Positions 35,601 through 44,940 of a DNA stretch of 64,000 nucleotides are shown here, piece by piece. Source of the stretch: PALSA-1440 sp050011195 (GTDB lineage: Bacteria > Verrucomicrobiota > Verrucomicrobiia > Limisphaerales > UBA8199); NCBI GenBank assembly GCA_050011195.1, contig JBEKJO010000006.1, positions 36,438 through 100,437 of the forward strand. The letters run 5' to 3'. Each line of letters begins with the position of its first letter. Within the stretch, counting starts at the first letter, position 1. The position numbers and the translations under genes were made by a program. The notes below the pieces were generated by a model, which saw only the letters and a list, made by a program, of their open reading frames with translations, had not been told where the DNA came from and searched no databases.

Positions 35601-38600
35601 GTTCGGCACTACCCCTGCCACTTGGACCAACCTGTTCAGTTGCCCGCCTCCTTGCGGGACGGAGGTCCTCATTTTCAACCCGCTCACCCAGCAGTACACC
35701 ACCTACACCTATGTCAATGGCGTTTGGATGCCCTCGGCGCCGGTGCTGGCAGTTGGCCAGTCGGCGTGGGTCCATGTCAACCCCAGCCTGGGCCTGGTCG
35801 TAACCTGCCCGACAAACAAGACGGTGCCGTGCGGGAGCGTCTGGACATTTGATCTGCCGTTGGCTTCGTCCTGCTGTACCAACGTGTTCACCTTGTCCGG
35901 CGTCGTGACCAACGTGATCATCAGCTCGACCGGCATCGTGACCAACGGCGTCTGCCCGCAGTTCATCACTCAGACCTGGCTGATTACCGACGCCTGCAGC
36001 AACAGCGACACCTGCAGCCAGACGGTGACCGTGGTTAACACCAATCTGCCGGCGATCAACTGTCCGAGCAACATAGTTGTGGTGTCGTGCACGAACGTGT
36101 CGGTCTGCTACAGCGTTACCGCCACAACCGCCTGCTGTAGCAACGTGACGGTGGTCTGCACGCCGCCCTCGTGCTCATCCTTTGCGCCGGGAACGGTGAC
36201 CACGGTGAATTGCGTGGCGACGGACTGTTGCACCAACACGGTGACGTGCAGCTTTACGGTGACGGTGCAATGCTGTCCGCCATTGACGCTGTTCAACACC
36301 GGGGTGAGCACGAACGGCTCGTTGCTCGGTCCAAACTCGGTTGATCCCAACTACACGCTGACCACGAATCCCAACGGCGGCGGGGCCCAGGCCTTTGCGG
36401 TCCTTCCCACTGTGCCCGGTTGGTTGGCCAATGACGCCATCTCCCAATGGATCGGCCCGGCGACCAACGGCGGGAGCGCTCCGGGGACCTACACCTATCA
36501 AATGACGTTCGACGTCCCTTGCACGAATAACCTTGTCATCACCGGACAGTGGGCGGTGGACAATCTGGGGGCCATCTATATTGATTCCACCGCCAACAGC
36601 CCGGTCTCGACCATCACGACCGTCACTTCCAGCAGTTTTACCACGTGGCATCCGTTCACGATCAGTGGCGGCTTGACGGCGGGAACGCATACGCTGATCT
36701 GCGTGGTGACCAACCAGAGCGGACCGACCGGGCTGCGATTGGAACTAAGCGGCAGCGCTTGCTGCTGTGTGCCGCCGCCCTCCGGGATGACCGCCTGGTG
36801 GACCTTCGATGAGGCGGCCGGGCCAGTGGCCAACGACATCGCCGGCACGTTTAACAATATGGGGACCTACTATGGCAGCCCGACGCCAACCCCAGGCAAG
36901 GTCGGCAATGCGCTCTGCTTTAACGGGGTTACTGACTACGTCCTGGTGCCCGACCAAGCGGAGATCGACTTCATCGGCTCCTGCATCAGCGGGACTAACG
37001 GGGCGGAATCCTTTACCATTGACACTTGGATCCGAGCCACTGCCAACGGGCCGGGCCAGCAGACCGTATTGGACAAGCGTGTCAACGTAAATACGGCTCC
37101 GCAGGGCTACGAACTGTTCCTGTATTATGGCAAGCTGGGCTTCCAAATCGCCGATGGGGCGGGGTACGGAAACTACATAGCCCCCGCGCCCGATTTGCGG
37201 GATGGGCAATGGCATTTCATCGCCGTGACGGTGGCCCGCTGCGGCACCAATGGGAACGCCGGCACGCTCTACGTGGACAACAATGCGGTTCTGACCTTCC
37301 TCGACCCACGAACCGGAGATCTCAACAACACGGCGAGCCTGGCGATTGGGCTGCCCGATCCCTATTATGGATTCAGCTATTACTCGGGTTGCCTCGACGA
37401 ATTGGAAATCTTCAAGCGGGTGCTCGCGCCGCAGGAACTGCAAAGCATCTTCAACGCCGGTTCCGCTGGCAAGTGCAAGACCAATTGTCTCGGAGCGCTC
37501 ACCCTGACCTGTGCCACGAACAAGATTGTCCAGTGCCCCGCCAAGTGGAGCTTCGACCCGCCCTCCGTCTCGGACCCGTGCTGCGGCACCAATTACACCC
37601 TCACCTTCACCACTGTGACCAACGGCACGTCCTGCTCCAATGTCTTTACACGCACCTGGCAGGTTATCGACTGCTTGCAGCGCACGGCGGCGTGCAGCCA
37701 GACGGTGACCGTGGTTAACACCAATCTGCCGGTGCTGACGTGCGCGAGCAACAAGACGGTGCAGTGCGGCACGGCGTGGAGTTTTGATGCGCCGACGGCC
37801 TTCGACGCCTGTTGCACCAATTTGGCGATCACCGTGATTGGCACCGTAACCAACGCCGTCACGACCAACGGCGTCATCGTTCCTTGCGCCATCAACTACA
37901 CGCGCACCTGGCAGGTGACGGACTGTTGCACCAACACGGCCACCTGCAGCCAGACGGTGACGGTGGTGAACACCAATCCGCCGGTGATCAACTGTCCGAG
38001 CAACATCGTGGTGGTGTCCTGCACGAACGTGCCGGTCTGTTACAGCGTTACGGCCACCAGCGCCTGCTGCAGCAACGTGACGGTGGTCTGCACGCCGCCC
38101 TCCTGCTCGTCCTTTGCGCCGGGAACGGTGACCACAGTCAATTGCGTGGCGAAGGACTGTTGCGGCAACACGGCCACTTGCAGCTTTACGGTGACGGTCC
38201 AAGGCTGCGTGACCCCACCGACCAATATGGTTTTGTGGCTGCCGTTTGACGAAAGCATCGGCCCCGTTTCGGCCAATATTGCCCCGGTCCTGGGCGCCAA
38301 CAATGGCCTGCAGGTTGGTGGCCCAGGTGTCGTTGTCGGGGCTCACGTGGACAACAGCCTGAGTTTCAATGGTGCGAACCAGCACGTCACGGTGCTGAAC
38401 TACCCCGCCATTGAGATCGGCACGAACGATTGCACCATTGATGCCTGGGTCAACCGCGCCACCAACGGCCCCAACTCACTGCCGAGCGTGATCGTTGATA
38501 AGCGCGATGCCAATTATGTCGGCTACTCCTTATCGGTCAGTTACGGCCGCCTCATTCTGTCATGGGGGGGCAACTACGCTGACACCGGCAGTCTCAAGGT

Positions 38601-41600
38601 GCCGCCGGACGGTCTGTGGCACTTCGTCGCTGTCAGCGTGAGTCAAAGCGCCAGGAATGTCTTGTTCTATATTGACGGCGTTGCCAACAGCACGGTTGCT
38701 CTGATCCCGACCGACGTTTCAAACACGAGCGCCTTCTGGGTTGGAGCTTCGCCTCTGGGCGGCAACCGGCCCTGGCTGGGCGATCTTGACGAAGTGGAGG
38801 TGTACGACCGCGCACTATCCACCAATGAACTTTATGGGATTTACAGCGCCGGTCCGTGTGGCAAATGCAAACCGCCTTGCGCCACAATCGCCGTAATCTG
38901 TCCGACCGACAAGACGGTGCCGTGTGGTAGCGCCTGGACGTTTGATCTGCCGTTGGCTTCGTCTTGCTGTGGCAGCAACGTGATCACCTCGACCGGTGTC
39001 GTGACTAACGTGATCATCACAGCGACCGGCACAGTGACGAACAGCGGTCCCTGTCCGTGGGTCATCACCCAGACCTGGCTGTTGACCGACGCTTGCGGCA
39101 ACAGCAACACGTGCAGCCAGACGGTGACGGTGGTTAACACCAATCCGCCGGGGCTGCACTGCGCGAGCAACAAGACGGTGCCGTGCGGCACGGCGTGGAG
39201 TTTTGATGCGCCGACAGCCACCGACGCCTGTTGCACCAATCTGACGATCACCGTGATTGGCACCGTCACCAACGGCGTCATGACCAACGGCGTCACCTCT
39301 CCATGCGGCATCAACTACACGCGCACCTGGCTGGTGACGGATTGTTGCACCAACACGGCCACTTGCAGCCAGACGGTGACCGTGGTCAACGACCTGCCGC
39401 CCATTGTCAACGTGCTCTGCGTGACCAACGTCTATTTTGCCGGCGGCGGCAATGGTTTCACCACCCCGGTGCCTAGTTCACCCAGTGCGGGTCTGCTGGC
39501 CCGGTTCGCCGGCGACACCTTCAAGCAATTCGACCAATGCCTGATCAACAGCGTCTTTATCGACACGTTCAGCCACCTGCCGCCCTGCATTACGTCGGCC
39601 TATCTCACCATGGGCCTCAAACCCTGCGGCGACATCCCCGACAACGACGCCATCAACCTGGCCTTCACCGGCGCGGGCGGCATTTTGGAGATCGGCTCCG
39701 ACTCTTGGAGCAGCTACATTGGCACAGTGGACAACGGGACGTCAACATCCGGCTTGGTGCCCGGAACTTGGAGCAGCTACACGAGCGGGCAAGTCATCAC
39801 GCTTGACCTCGGCAACCTGCCCCCCGGGACCGGCGGGCCGACGAGCCTCCTTTCGGATTTGAACCGGTACGGCTTCCTGGACTTCGAGCTCGAGGACGAC
39901 ACGGGGGTCGATTACCTGCAATTGACGGTGGTGACATGCTGCTGCTCGACCAACAAGACCGTCCAGTGCGGGAGCGGTTGGACTTTTGACGTGCCCACCG
40001 CGGTGGATGCGTGCAGCGGAGCGCCGGTGCCGGCGACCATTCTGAGCACCGTGACCAACGGCCTCTGCCCGCAGGTCATCACCCGGACCTGGCTGTTCAC
40101 CGACGTGTGCGGCAACACCAACACGTGCAGCCAGACGGTGACGGTGGTTAACACCAATCCGCCGGTGATGCATTGCGCGAGCAACAAGACGGTCCAGTGC
40201 GGCACGCTGTGGAGTTTTGACGCGCCGACGGCCACCGACGCCTGCTGCACCAATGTGGCCATCACCGTGCTCGGGACCTTGGTGGCCAGCCAACCCAATG
40301 CTTGCACCAACGTTTACACGCGCACCTGGGAGGCGACGGATTGTTGCTCCAACCGGGCCACCTGCAGCCAGACGGTGACGGTAGTCGATACTACGGCCCC
40401 GGTCATCCTCAACTGCCCATACCCCACGGTGACCGTGCCGTTGAGGCCCTGTAATCAGATTCTCATCCCCGCCATTAAGCTCATCGCGACGGACAACTGC
40501 ACCCCGACCAGCCTGTTGCACTGGTCGCAGTCGCCGCCGGCCAATACCATCGTGTCCGGGCCTTCCGCCTCCGTCACCGTGACCGTGACCGACCTCTGCG
40601 GCAATTCGAGCCACTGCGTAGTTCAGGTCGTGGGACTGGGCACCCAAACCGGGGGCCTCGTCGTCACCTGCCCGACCAGTATGACCGTGACCAACTGTCT
40701 CGTGCCCCTGGTGCCCGTCACCGCCACGGACCCCTGTTGCACGAATCCACCGGTGATCACCCAGCAGCCGCCGGCGAACACACCGTGCCCGGGAAGCTTC
40801 GTCACCGTGACCGTCACGGATTGTGGCAGTACCGTCACCCGGTCGGTTGCCTTGAACTTTAGCGGGCCGCAATCCTTCCTGGGTAATCTGTACAACACCG
40901 GAAACCACAACCCGGCCGGCCAGCCGGCCAGTTTGCTGGTGGATGACGCCGTGGATCCTCATTACGCGCTGCCGTCCAACGAGGTGCCTGGTGGCACGGG
41001 CGTGGGATGCCCGGGCAACCCTCTCCGCTCTGACTACTTCGGCACTGCAGTCGCCGTCTCTGATAGATGCTGGTCCTCCGGCAACTATTGTGCGTGGGAT
41101 AATAATTACGTTAGCTACACCTGCTACGAATATGTTCCCTGGAGCTTGCCTCCAGACCCGGCTCATACTACAACCGCCGTGTCCAAGTGGATCGCTCCCG
41201 ATTATACCAACAACGGCTGCTGCCCGTCCGGCCCTTACACCTATACGCTGGCCTTCACGCTGCCGAGCACCATTAACCTGGCCACCGCGACCATCCAGGG
41301 ACGGTTTGCGGCGGACAACAGGGCCGGCATTTATCTCAATGGCGCGCCGGTGCCGGCCGGCGACGGGGGGGTTACGCTCGGTGGTATCTACGGTTTTGCC
41401 CAATGGACGTCCTTTACCATTCCCCCCGGCAGTTTCAATACAGGCCCGAACAACAATCTAGTGTTCATCGTGACTAACACCGACGCCTGCTCTTGGACTG
41501 GCTTGCGGGTTGAATTCACCAACGCCATCGCCAATTGCTGCACCTGCTCGCCGCCCGTCATCCACAATTTGATCACGGGGCCTATGGTGAGCAGCAGCAG

Positions 41601-42879
41601 TACCTACGGTTTGGTGTCCACTTTAACCTCCTTGCCGGTGGGCAGCACCGCCACGTTCACGGTCAATGCGGGCGGCACGCCGCCATTGGCTTACCAGTGG
41701 TACCTAAACGGGGTGCCGTTGGTCAATAACGGCCACTATTCCGGGGTCACCACTCCCACTCTGCAAGTCCACCCGCTCGGCTACGCCGACGGCGGCCTCT
41801 ACTCCGTCGTCATCGCCAATCCTTGCGGCGTCGTGACCGGATACGTTAGCCTGAATGTGACGCCGCCATTGGGGTGGCCCATTGGCCTCTGGAACGTGGC
41901 AGTGCTCTCCAGCCCGCTCGCCGCCACCATCGGACCCGACTTGGTTCTGGTTGGGTCGAGCGTCGCCACCAATTTTGCCATCACCGCCGGGACGACGGAA
42001 GACTTTGGCCTGCCCGAGGAAGGCGGCCAGGTTGTCAACGTCATGGACATCAACCCGAACGCGGCGGCCTCCATCCAGATACCCCTCCTTTCCGCGTCCG
42101 GCAGCAGCACCGACCCCAGCTACACGGTCATGATGGACCTCTATGAGCCGGACACCTCGCTCGGAACTCCCAGCACGCTCTGCCAAAGTATTCCTTGTTG
42201 CGTCAGCAACCTGAGCAGCAGCGGGCAGGACGGCGTTACCTTGACTCTGGACGCGCAAAACAACCTGCACGTCACCGGCTCCGCCGCCGGAGTGCCGTTT
42301 GACACTGGCCCGACTACGAATCTGGCGGTGGATGCCTGGAACCGCGTGGCCCTGGTGGTGGATGATCCTCAGGATGGAGTCGCCGTCAACCTGGGCCTCT
42401 ATCTCAACGGCCAACAGGTCGGCAGCCTCACTGTGCCCACGCCCGTCGGGCTGCCCATCAACTGGAGCAACGGTCCGCCGACGCTGCTCAGCCGTCAGAC
42501 AAACGATGTCAGCCCCAACGCTGAGTTCTATGTCTCCAGCATCCAGTTCGCCGCCGCCGCGCTGGCGCCCCAACAGATTGCCGGCATGGGTTCGCCTGAC
42601 AATGGCCCGGCTCCGGCGAACCAGACCTCGGTTGGCACACAACCCGTCCTCTCGGCCACGGTGTCTGGCGGCACGATCAGCCTCAGTTGGACCGGCAGTC
42701 CGTATGTCCTGCAGGAAACCACTGACCTGTCCAGTGGTGTGTGGGTGGACTCCACGCTGCCCTTCACTGAGGAGGCGGTTGCCGCCGGGGGTTCCGGCAA
42801 CACCCAGACCACCGCCATCGCCGCTCCGGCGGCAGGGGGTGCCCCACAGAAGTTTTATCGCCTGATTTTCAGGCCATAG
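32635..42879 (+). CDS. Giant secreted Cys-rich repeat protein (HYR, LamG and Ig-like domains)
   Basis: A 3414-residue protein. The start at ATG 32635 gives a standard signal peptide (MRIRVLASLCCVLF...NGFA); an earlier ATG at 32497 would add 46 polar residues in front of it. After an N-terminal beta domain repeated as GWSLV-type modules, many HYR-like Ig-fold units follow, with a signature (T/A)CSQTVTVV that occurs eight times. Two LamG/concanavalin-like domains lie at about 36.8-37.5 kb and 38.2-38.9 kb, an Ig-like domain (AYQWYLNG) at about 41.6-41.9 kb, and another LamG-like region at 42.0-42.6 kb. The end (WTGSPYVLQETTDLSSGVWV ... FYRLIF) resembles C-termini of other verrucomicrobial surface proteins. 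There is no PEP-CTERM or LPXTG motif and no catalytic domain. Many CC pairs suggest disulfides outside the cell. Role inferred: adhesion or polysaccharide binding. Confidence 0.85.
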   Translation: MRIRVLASLCCVLFTMNGFANSYTITLPGGWSLIANQLDSTLSGGNTLDNVLPNMPDSTAVYKYACKTGFSTPDEYYAGYGWYPGTLTLNPGEGAFIWLPYAVAITFSGTPHVPVLPVVLPCGCNAPILLSCQATTASATFQDLTGFSPTAGTTLYRYNPGEPGGPSDPLTAPYYTVYTFSGTGWTPNTPLLNLGESAFISVPCSNPPPCCPDTGGVKYLQSPDLANGIDVNATFTPLDPNDFRPWVLADDFPCTNSGPITDIHIWGSWLYDQVDYNAVYTLAIWSDAPANTAGTYYSHPDQLLWTQTYANGQYALCPYTNQFENFYDGDSNLYGIPSWLGSSSNLFYLCFDASPTNTFYQTGSPTATTNYWLSVTVQSSTGSNYFGWKSSATAYNDAAVSASSGNFYPQPGDWYPMTDAQGLPLNMAFKITTATNSCSLVLTCPTNIVVTTCSNCATVFYAATATNTCCFSNVVVGYSIQSGSCFPLGTNTVQVTAYDPDCASTPPATCSFTVTVVQGANCTNCCSGCVAPYPDSYTVTVYPGLNFLADDLCQGTNNTVADLLPSVPDGTYLYIWTGGGFTALTYDALLGGWDNPTVTLSPGEGFILDNPSGTNFTLTIYGCDPTCPPPCTPANEWSLVGGFGTATATWSNLFSCPPPCGTEVILFNPVTQQYTTNTYVNGVWAPSAPVLAVGQSAWVYVNPNPGLIVTCPTNKTVPCGSGWTFDQPTALSCCTNEIVTSFGVATNVIITSTGTVTNSGPCPWVITQTWLITDGCGDSNTCSQTVTVVNTNPPVINCPGNIVVTSCTNVPVCYNVTATSACCSNVTVVCTPLSCSSFAPGTVTTVNCTATDCCTNTATCSFTVTVLCSNCCAGCVAPYPDSYTVTLYPGYNYLADDLCQGTNDTVADLLPSVPDGTQLYTWNQTSQSYNPVVTYSLGGWNNPTVTLSPGEGFILYNPTTTILTLTIYGCEPTCPPPCMPTNGWSLVGGFGTTPATWTNLFSCPPPCGTEVLIFNPLTQQYTTYTYVNGVWMPSAPVLAVGQSAWVHVNPSLGLVVTCPTNKTVPCGSVWTFDLPLASSCCTNVFTLSGVVTNVIISSTGIVTNGVCPQFITQTWLITDACSNSDTCSQTVTVVNTNLPAINCPSNIVVVSCTNVSVCYSVTATTACCSNVTVVCTPPSCSSFAPGTVTTVNCVATDCCTNTVTCSFTVTVQCCPPLTLFNTGVSTNGSLLGPNSVDPNYTLTTNPNGGGAQAFAVLPTVPGWLANDAISQWIGPATNGGSAPGTYTYQMTFDVPCTNNLVITGQWAVDNLGAIYIDSTANSPVSTITTVTSSSFTTWHPFTISGGLTAGTHTLICVVTNQSGPTGLRLELSGSACCCVPPPSGMTAWWTFDEAAGPVANDIAGTFNNMGTYYGSPTPTPGKVGNALCFNGVTDYVLVPDQAEIDFIGSCISGTNGAESFTIDTWIRATANGPGQQTVLDKRVNVNTAPQGYELFLYYGKLGFQIADGAGYGNYIAPAPDLRDGQWHFIAVTVARCGTNGNAGTLYVDNNAVLTFLDPRTGDLNNTASLAIGLPDPYYGFSYYSGCLDELEIFKRVLAPQELQSIFNAGSAGKCKTNCLGALTLTCATNKIVQCPAKWSFDPPSVSDPCCGTNYTLTFTTVTNGTSCSNVFTRTWQVIDCLQRTAACSQTVTVVNTNLPVLTCASNKTVQCGTAWSFDAPTAFDACCTNLAITVIGTVTNAVTTNGVIVPCAINYTRTWQVTDCCTNTATCSQTVTVVNTNPPVINCPSNIVVVSCTNVPVCYSVTATSACCSNVTVVCTPPSCSSFAPGTVTTVNCVAKDCCGNTATCSFTVTVQGCVTPPTNMVLWLPFDESIGPVSANIAPVLGANNGLQVGGPGVVVGAHVDNSLSFNGANQHVTVLNYPAIEIGTNDCTIDAWVNRATNGPNSLPSVIVDKRDANYVGYSLSVSYGRLILSWGGNYADTGSLKVPPDGLWHFVAVSVSQSARNVLFYIDGVANSTVALIPTDVSNTSAFWVGASPLGGNRPWLGDLDEVEVYDRALSTNELYGIYSAGPCGKCKPPCATIAVICPTDKTVPCGSAWTFDLPLASSCCGSNVITSTGVVTNVIITATGTVTNSGPCPWVITQTWLLTDACGNSNTCSQTVTVVNTNPPGLHCASNKTVPCGTAWSFDAPTATDACCTNLTITVIGTVTNGVMTNGVTSPCGINYTRTWLVTDCCTNTATCSQTVTVVNDLPPIVNVLCVTNVYFAGGGNGFTTPVPSSPSAGLLARFAGDTFKQFDQCLINSVFIDTFSHLPPCITSAYLTMGLKPCGDIPDNDAINLAFTGAGGILEIGSDSWSSYIGTVDNGTSTSGLVPGTWSSYTSGQVITLDLGNLPPGTGGPTSLLSDLNRYGFLDFELEDDTGVDYLQLTVVTCCCSTNKTVQCGSGWTFDVPTAVDACSGAPVPATILSTVTNGLCPQVITRTWLFTDVCGNTNTCSQTVTVVNTNPPVMHCASNKTVQCGTLWSFDAPTATDACCTNVAITVLGTLVASQPNACTNVYTRTWEATDCCSNRATCSQTVTVVDTTAPVILNCPYPTVTVPLRPCNQILIPAIKLIATDNCTPTSLLHWSQSPPANTIVSGPSASVTVTVTDLCGNSSHCVVQVVGLGTQTGGLVVTCPTSMTVTNCLVPLVPVTATDPCCTNPPVITQQPPANTPCPGSFVTVTVTDCGSTVTRSVALNFSGPQSFLGNLYNTGNHNPAGQPASLLVDDAVDPHYALPSNEVPGGTGVGCPGNPLRSDYFGTAVAVSDRCWSSGNYCAWDNNYVSYTCYEYVPWSLPPDPAHTTTAVSKWIAPDYTNNGCCPSGPYTYTLAFTLPSTINLATATIQGRFAADNRAGIYLNGAPVPAGDGGVTLGGIYGFAQWTSFTIPPGSFNTGPNNNLVFIVTNTDACSWTGLRVEFTNAIANCCTCSPPVIHNLITGPMVSSSSTYGLVSTLTSLPVGSTATFTVNAGGTPPLAYQWYLNGVPLVNNGHYSGVTTPTLQVHPLGYADGGLYSVVIANPCGVVTGYVSLNVTPPLGWPIGLWNVAVLSSPLAATIGPDLVLVGSSVATNFAITAGTTEDFGLPEEGGQVVNVMDINPNAAASIQIPLLSASGSSTDPSYTVMMDLYEPDTSLGTPSTLCQSIPCCVSNLSSSGQDGVTLTLDAQNNLHVTGSAAGVPFDTGPTTNLAVDAWNRVALVVDDPQDGVAVNLGLYLNGQQVGSLTVPTPVGLPINWSNGPPTLLSRQTNDVSPNAEFYVSSIQFAAAALAPQQIAGMGSPDNGPAPANQTSVGTQPVLSATVSGGTISLSWTGSPYVLQETTDLSSGVWVDSTLPFTEEAVAAGGSGNTQTTAIAAPAAGGAPQKFYRLIFRP
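34205..35830 (+). repeat. Internal duplication in the giant gene, period about 1,038 bases
   Basis: The segment starting near 34207 (GGCTGCGTGGCGCCCTATCC, then GGACAGCTATACGGTGACG) recurs near 35245 with few changes over about 600 bases. It encodes the same module CVAPYPDSYTVT ... LADDLCQGTN ... WSLVGGFGT ... VLAVGQSAWV. The 346-residue unit combines this module with HYR units. Such high DNA identity implies a recent duplication or ongoing recombination. Confidence 0.8.
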
Positions 42880-42898
42880 TCGCAACTCGCTCCAGGAA

Positions 42899-42924
42899 GG
42901 AGCGCGGGCTTCAACCCGCGCTCC
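42899..42924. terminator. Hairpin after the giant gene
   Basis: GGAGCGCGGG-CTTCAA-CCCGCGCTCC is a perfect 10-base stem with a 6-base loop starting 20 bases after the stop. It may terminate the 10-kb transcript; no T-tract follows. The 133 bases from here to the amidohydrolase start hold no gene. Confidence 0.55.
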
Positions 42925-43057
42925 AAATGAACCGAACACTCGCAAGCATCGCGAAGGGGTGCTGGAAGTGTCACAATCAGAATCGGCTTATCCGGCGTGA
43001 CAAACGCCCGGTGCTCCGGCAACACTCTGCCAATCGGATGAGCTAAACCATCGTCCA

Positions 43058-44737
43058 ATGAAAACACTGGCTGCCGTCATCGCGGTTTCTTTCACTATGC
43101 TGACCTCTCCTGCTCCGGCCAAAGCCTCGTCGCTCGCTCCCGACCTTGTCATCATTAACGCCTCCATCCACACGATGGATGAGGCCCACCCCACCGCCAG
43201 CGCCGTGGCGATTATGGGGAACCGCATCGCGGCCATCGGTTCCACACGCGAGATCCGCGCGCTGGCGGGGAAGGGGACCCGCGTCATCGATGCCGCCGGA
43301 AAGACCGTCTTCCCGGGATTCAACGACGCCCATGTGCATTTCCTTATGGGCGGGTTCTCCCTGGCGAACGTCGATCTGCGTGACGCCGGTTCCCCGGAAG
43401 AACTGGCCCGGCGCCTGGGCGCTTATGCGCAGAACCTCCCGAAGGGCCGGTGGATTCTCGGCGGCGATTGGGACCACGAGAAATGGCCGGGCGCGCCGCT
43501 GCCGACCAAGGAAATGATTGATGCCGTCACGCCGGACCACCCGGTGTTCGTGAACCGCCTCGACGGCCACATGGCGCTTGCGAACAGCCTCGCCCTCAAA
43601 CTGGCGGGCGTCACGAAGGAAACCAAAGACCCGCCCGGCGGCCTCATCTTGCGCGACCCCAAGACCGGCGAGCCGACCGGTATTCTGAAGGATGGCGCCG
43701 AGAGCCTGGTGGACCGAGTGGTGCCGGACAAGACGTTTGATGAAAAGCATGTTGCCGCGCAGGCCGCCACCGACCACGCCGCCCAAGTGGGGGTGACCAG
43801 CCTGACCGACATGTCCGCCGACGGGGATGTCGGCCTTTACCAATATATGCTGGAGCGCGGCGAACTGAAGACGCGCATTTACGCCATTCGCTCAATTATC
43901 TCATGGGAAGCGTTGGCCAGGACCGGCGTGCGCGCCGCGTTCGGCAGCGACCGGCTGCGCATCGGCGGGCTGAAGGGGTTTGCTGATGGCAGCCTCGGCT
44001 CGTCCACCGCGCTCTTCTTCGAGCCTTACAACGATGCGCCCGGCACGCGCGGCTTGCTGTTCGACCAGATGTTGCCCGAAGGCATCATGCTCGAACGCGT
44101 TGAAGGCGCCGACAAGCTCGGCCTGCAGGTGATGATCCATGCCATCGGGGACGAGGCAAACCTGCGCATCCTCGAAATTTATCGGCAAGCAGCCGAGAAG
44201 AACGGGCCGCGCGACCGGCGGTTCCGCATCGAACACGCCCAGCATTTGCGCCCCGCCGAAATCCCCCGCTTCGGCCAGCAAAAGGTGATCGCCTCGATGC
44301 AACCGTATCACGCCGCTGACGACGGACGCTGGTGCGACAAACGCATCGGCCCGGAACGCTCGAAAAGCAGCTACGCCTTCCGCTCCCTGCTTGACTCGGG
44401 TGCCGTGCTCGCATTCGGCTCGGACTGGACCGTTGCCCCGCTCAACCCGCTGGATGGCCTCAAGGCGGCGGTGACGCGCCAAACGCTCGATGGCAAACAT
44501 CCCGACGGCTGGATGCCGGAGCAGAAACTCTCCCTCGATCAAGCCGTGCGCGCTTACACCGTCGGCTCCGCCTACGCCGAGTTTGCGGAGCACGTGAAAG
44601 GCACGATTACTCCCGGCAAACTTGCCGACCTGGTGATGCTCGACCGCGACCTCTACCAGATCAGGCCCGCGGACATCGACAAGGCCCGAGTGGTCCTGAC
44701 GGTTATGGACGGCCAGGTCGTCTGGCAGGCCAAGTAA
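43058..44737 (+). CDS. Exported amidohydrolase of the YtcJ/Amidohydro_3 type
   Basis: A 559-residue protein with a signal peptide (about 1-24, ending AKA-SS). The metallo-hydrolase barrel shows DAHVHF (first metal ligands, about 90-95), KGFADGSLGS, IHAIGDEAN (His ligand), RIEHAQHL and FGSDWTVAPLNP (Asp ligand), and closes with GTITPGKLADLVMLD. This motif order is that of the YtcJ-like amidohydrolase group (about 530-570 residues), which hydrolyse amide or similar bonds in mostly unknown substrates. The signal peptide puts it in the periplasm. No close operon partner is visible. Confidence 0.88.
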   Translation: MKTLAAVIAVSFTMLTSPAPAKASSLAPDLVIINASIHTMDEAHPTASAVAIMGNRIAAIGSTREIRALAGKGTRVIDAAGKTVFPGFNDAHVHFLMGGFSLANVDLRDAGSPEELARRLGAYAQNLPKGRWILGGDWDHEKWPGAPLPTKEMIDAVTPDHPVFVNRLDGHMALANSLALKLAGVTKETKDPPGGLILRDPKTGEPTGILKDGAESLVDRVVPDKTFDEKHVAAQAATDHAAQVGVTSLTDMSADGDVGLYQYMLERGELKTRIYAIRSIISWEALARTGVRAAFGSDRLRIGGLKGFADGSLGSSTALFFEPYNDAPGTRGLLFDQMLPEGIMLERVEGADKLGLQVMIHAIGDEANLRILEIYRQAAEKNGPRDRRFRIEHAQHLRPAEIPRFGQQKVIASMQPYHAADDGRWCDKRIGPERSKSSYAFRSLLDSGAVLAFGSDWTVAPLNPLDGLKAAVTRQTLDGKHPDGWMPEQKLSLDQAVRAYTVGSAYAEFAEHVKGTITPGKLADLVMLDRDLYQIRPADIDKARVVLTVMDGQVVWQAK

Positions 44738-44747
44738 CTTCCTCGAT

Positions 44748-44820
44748 GGCAAGGACGCGTTCCCCCGCGTCCCATTCATACTGGGCGAAGTCAGGGACGC
44801 GGTGGAACGCGTCCTTGCCA
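44748..44820. repeat. REP-like palindrome, family 1, copy 2
   Basis: GGCAAGGACGCGTTCCCCCG and CGGTGGAACGCGTCCTTGCC form the arms, 10 bases after the amidohydrolase stop. Same family as 32270-32344; the arm ends match better here. It may stabilise or terminate the upstream transcript. Confidence 0.78.
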
Positions 44821-44940
44821 GGTTCAGGGGCGCACAGCGCGTCAAAGGGTCGGAGTGCCCTCTTCCCATTGGCCCCACTCTGCCTGGATATGGGGTGAAC
44901 ACCCCATTGAGCCTGAAGCAAGGCAAGGCGATACTCATGT

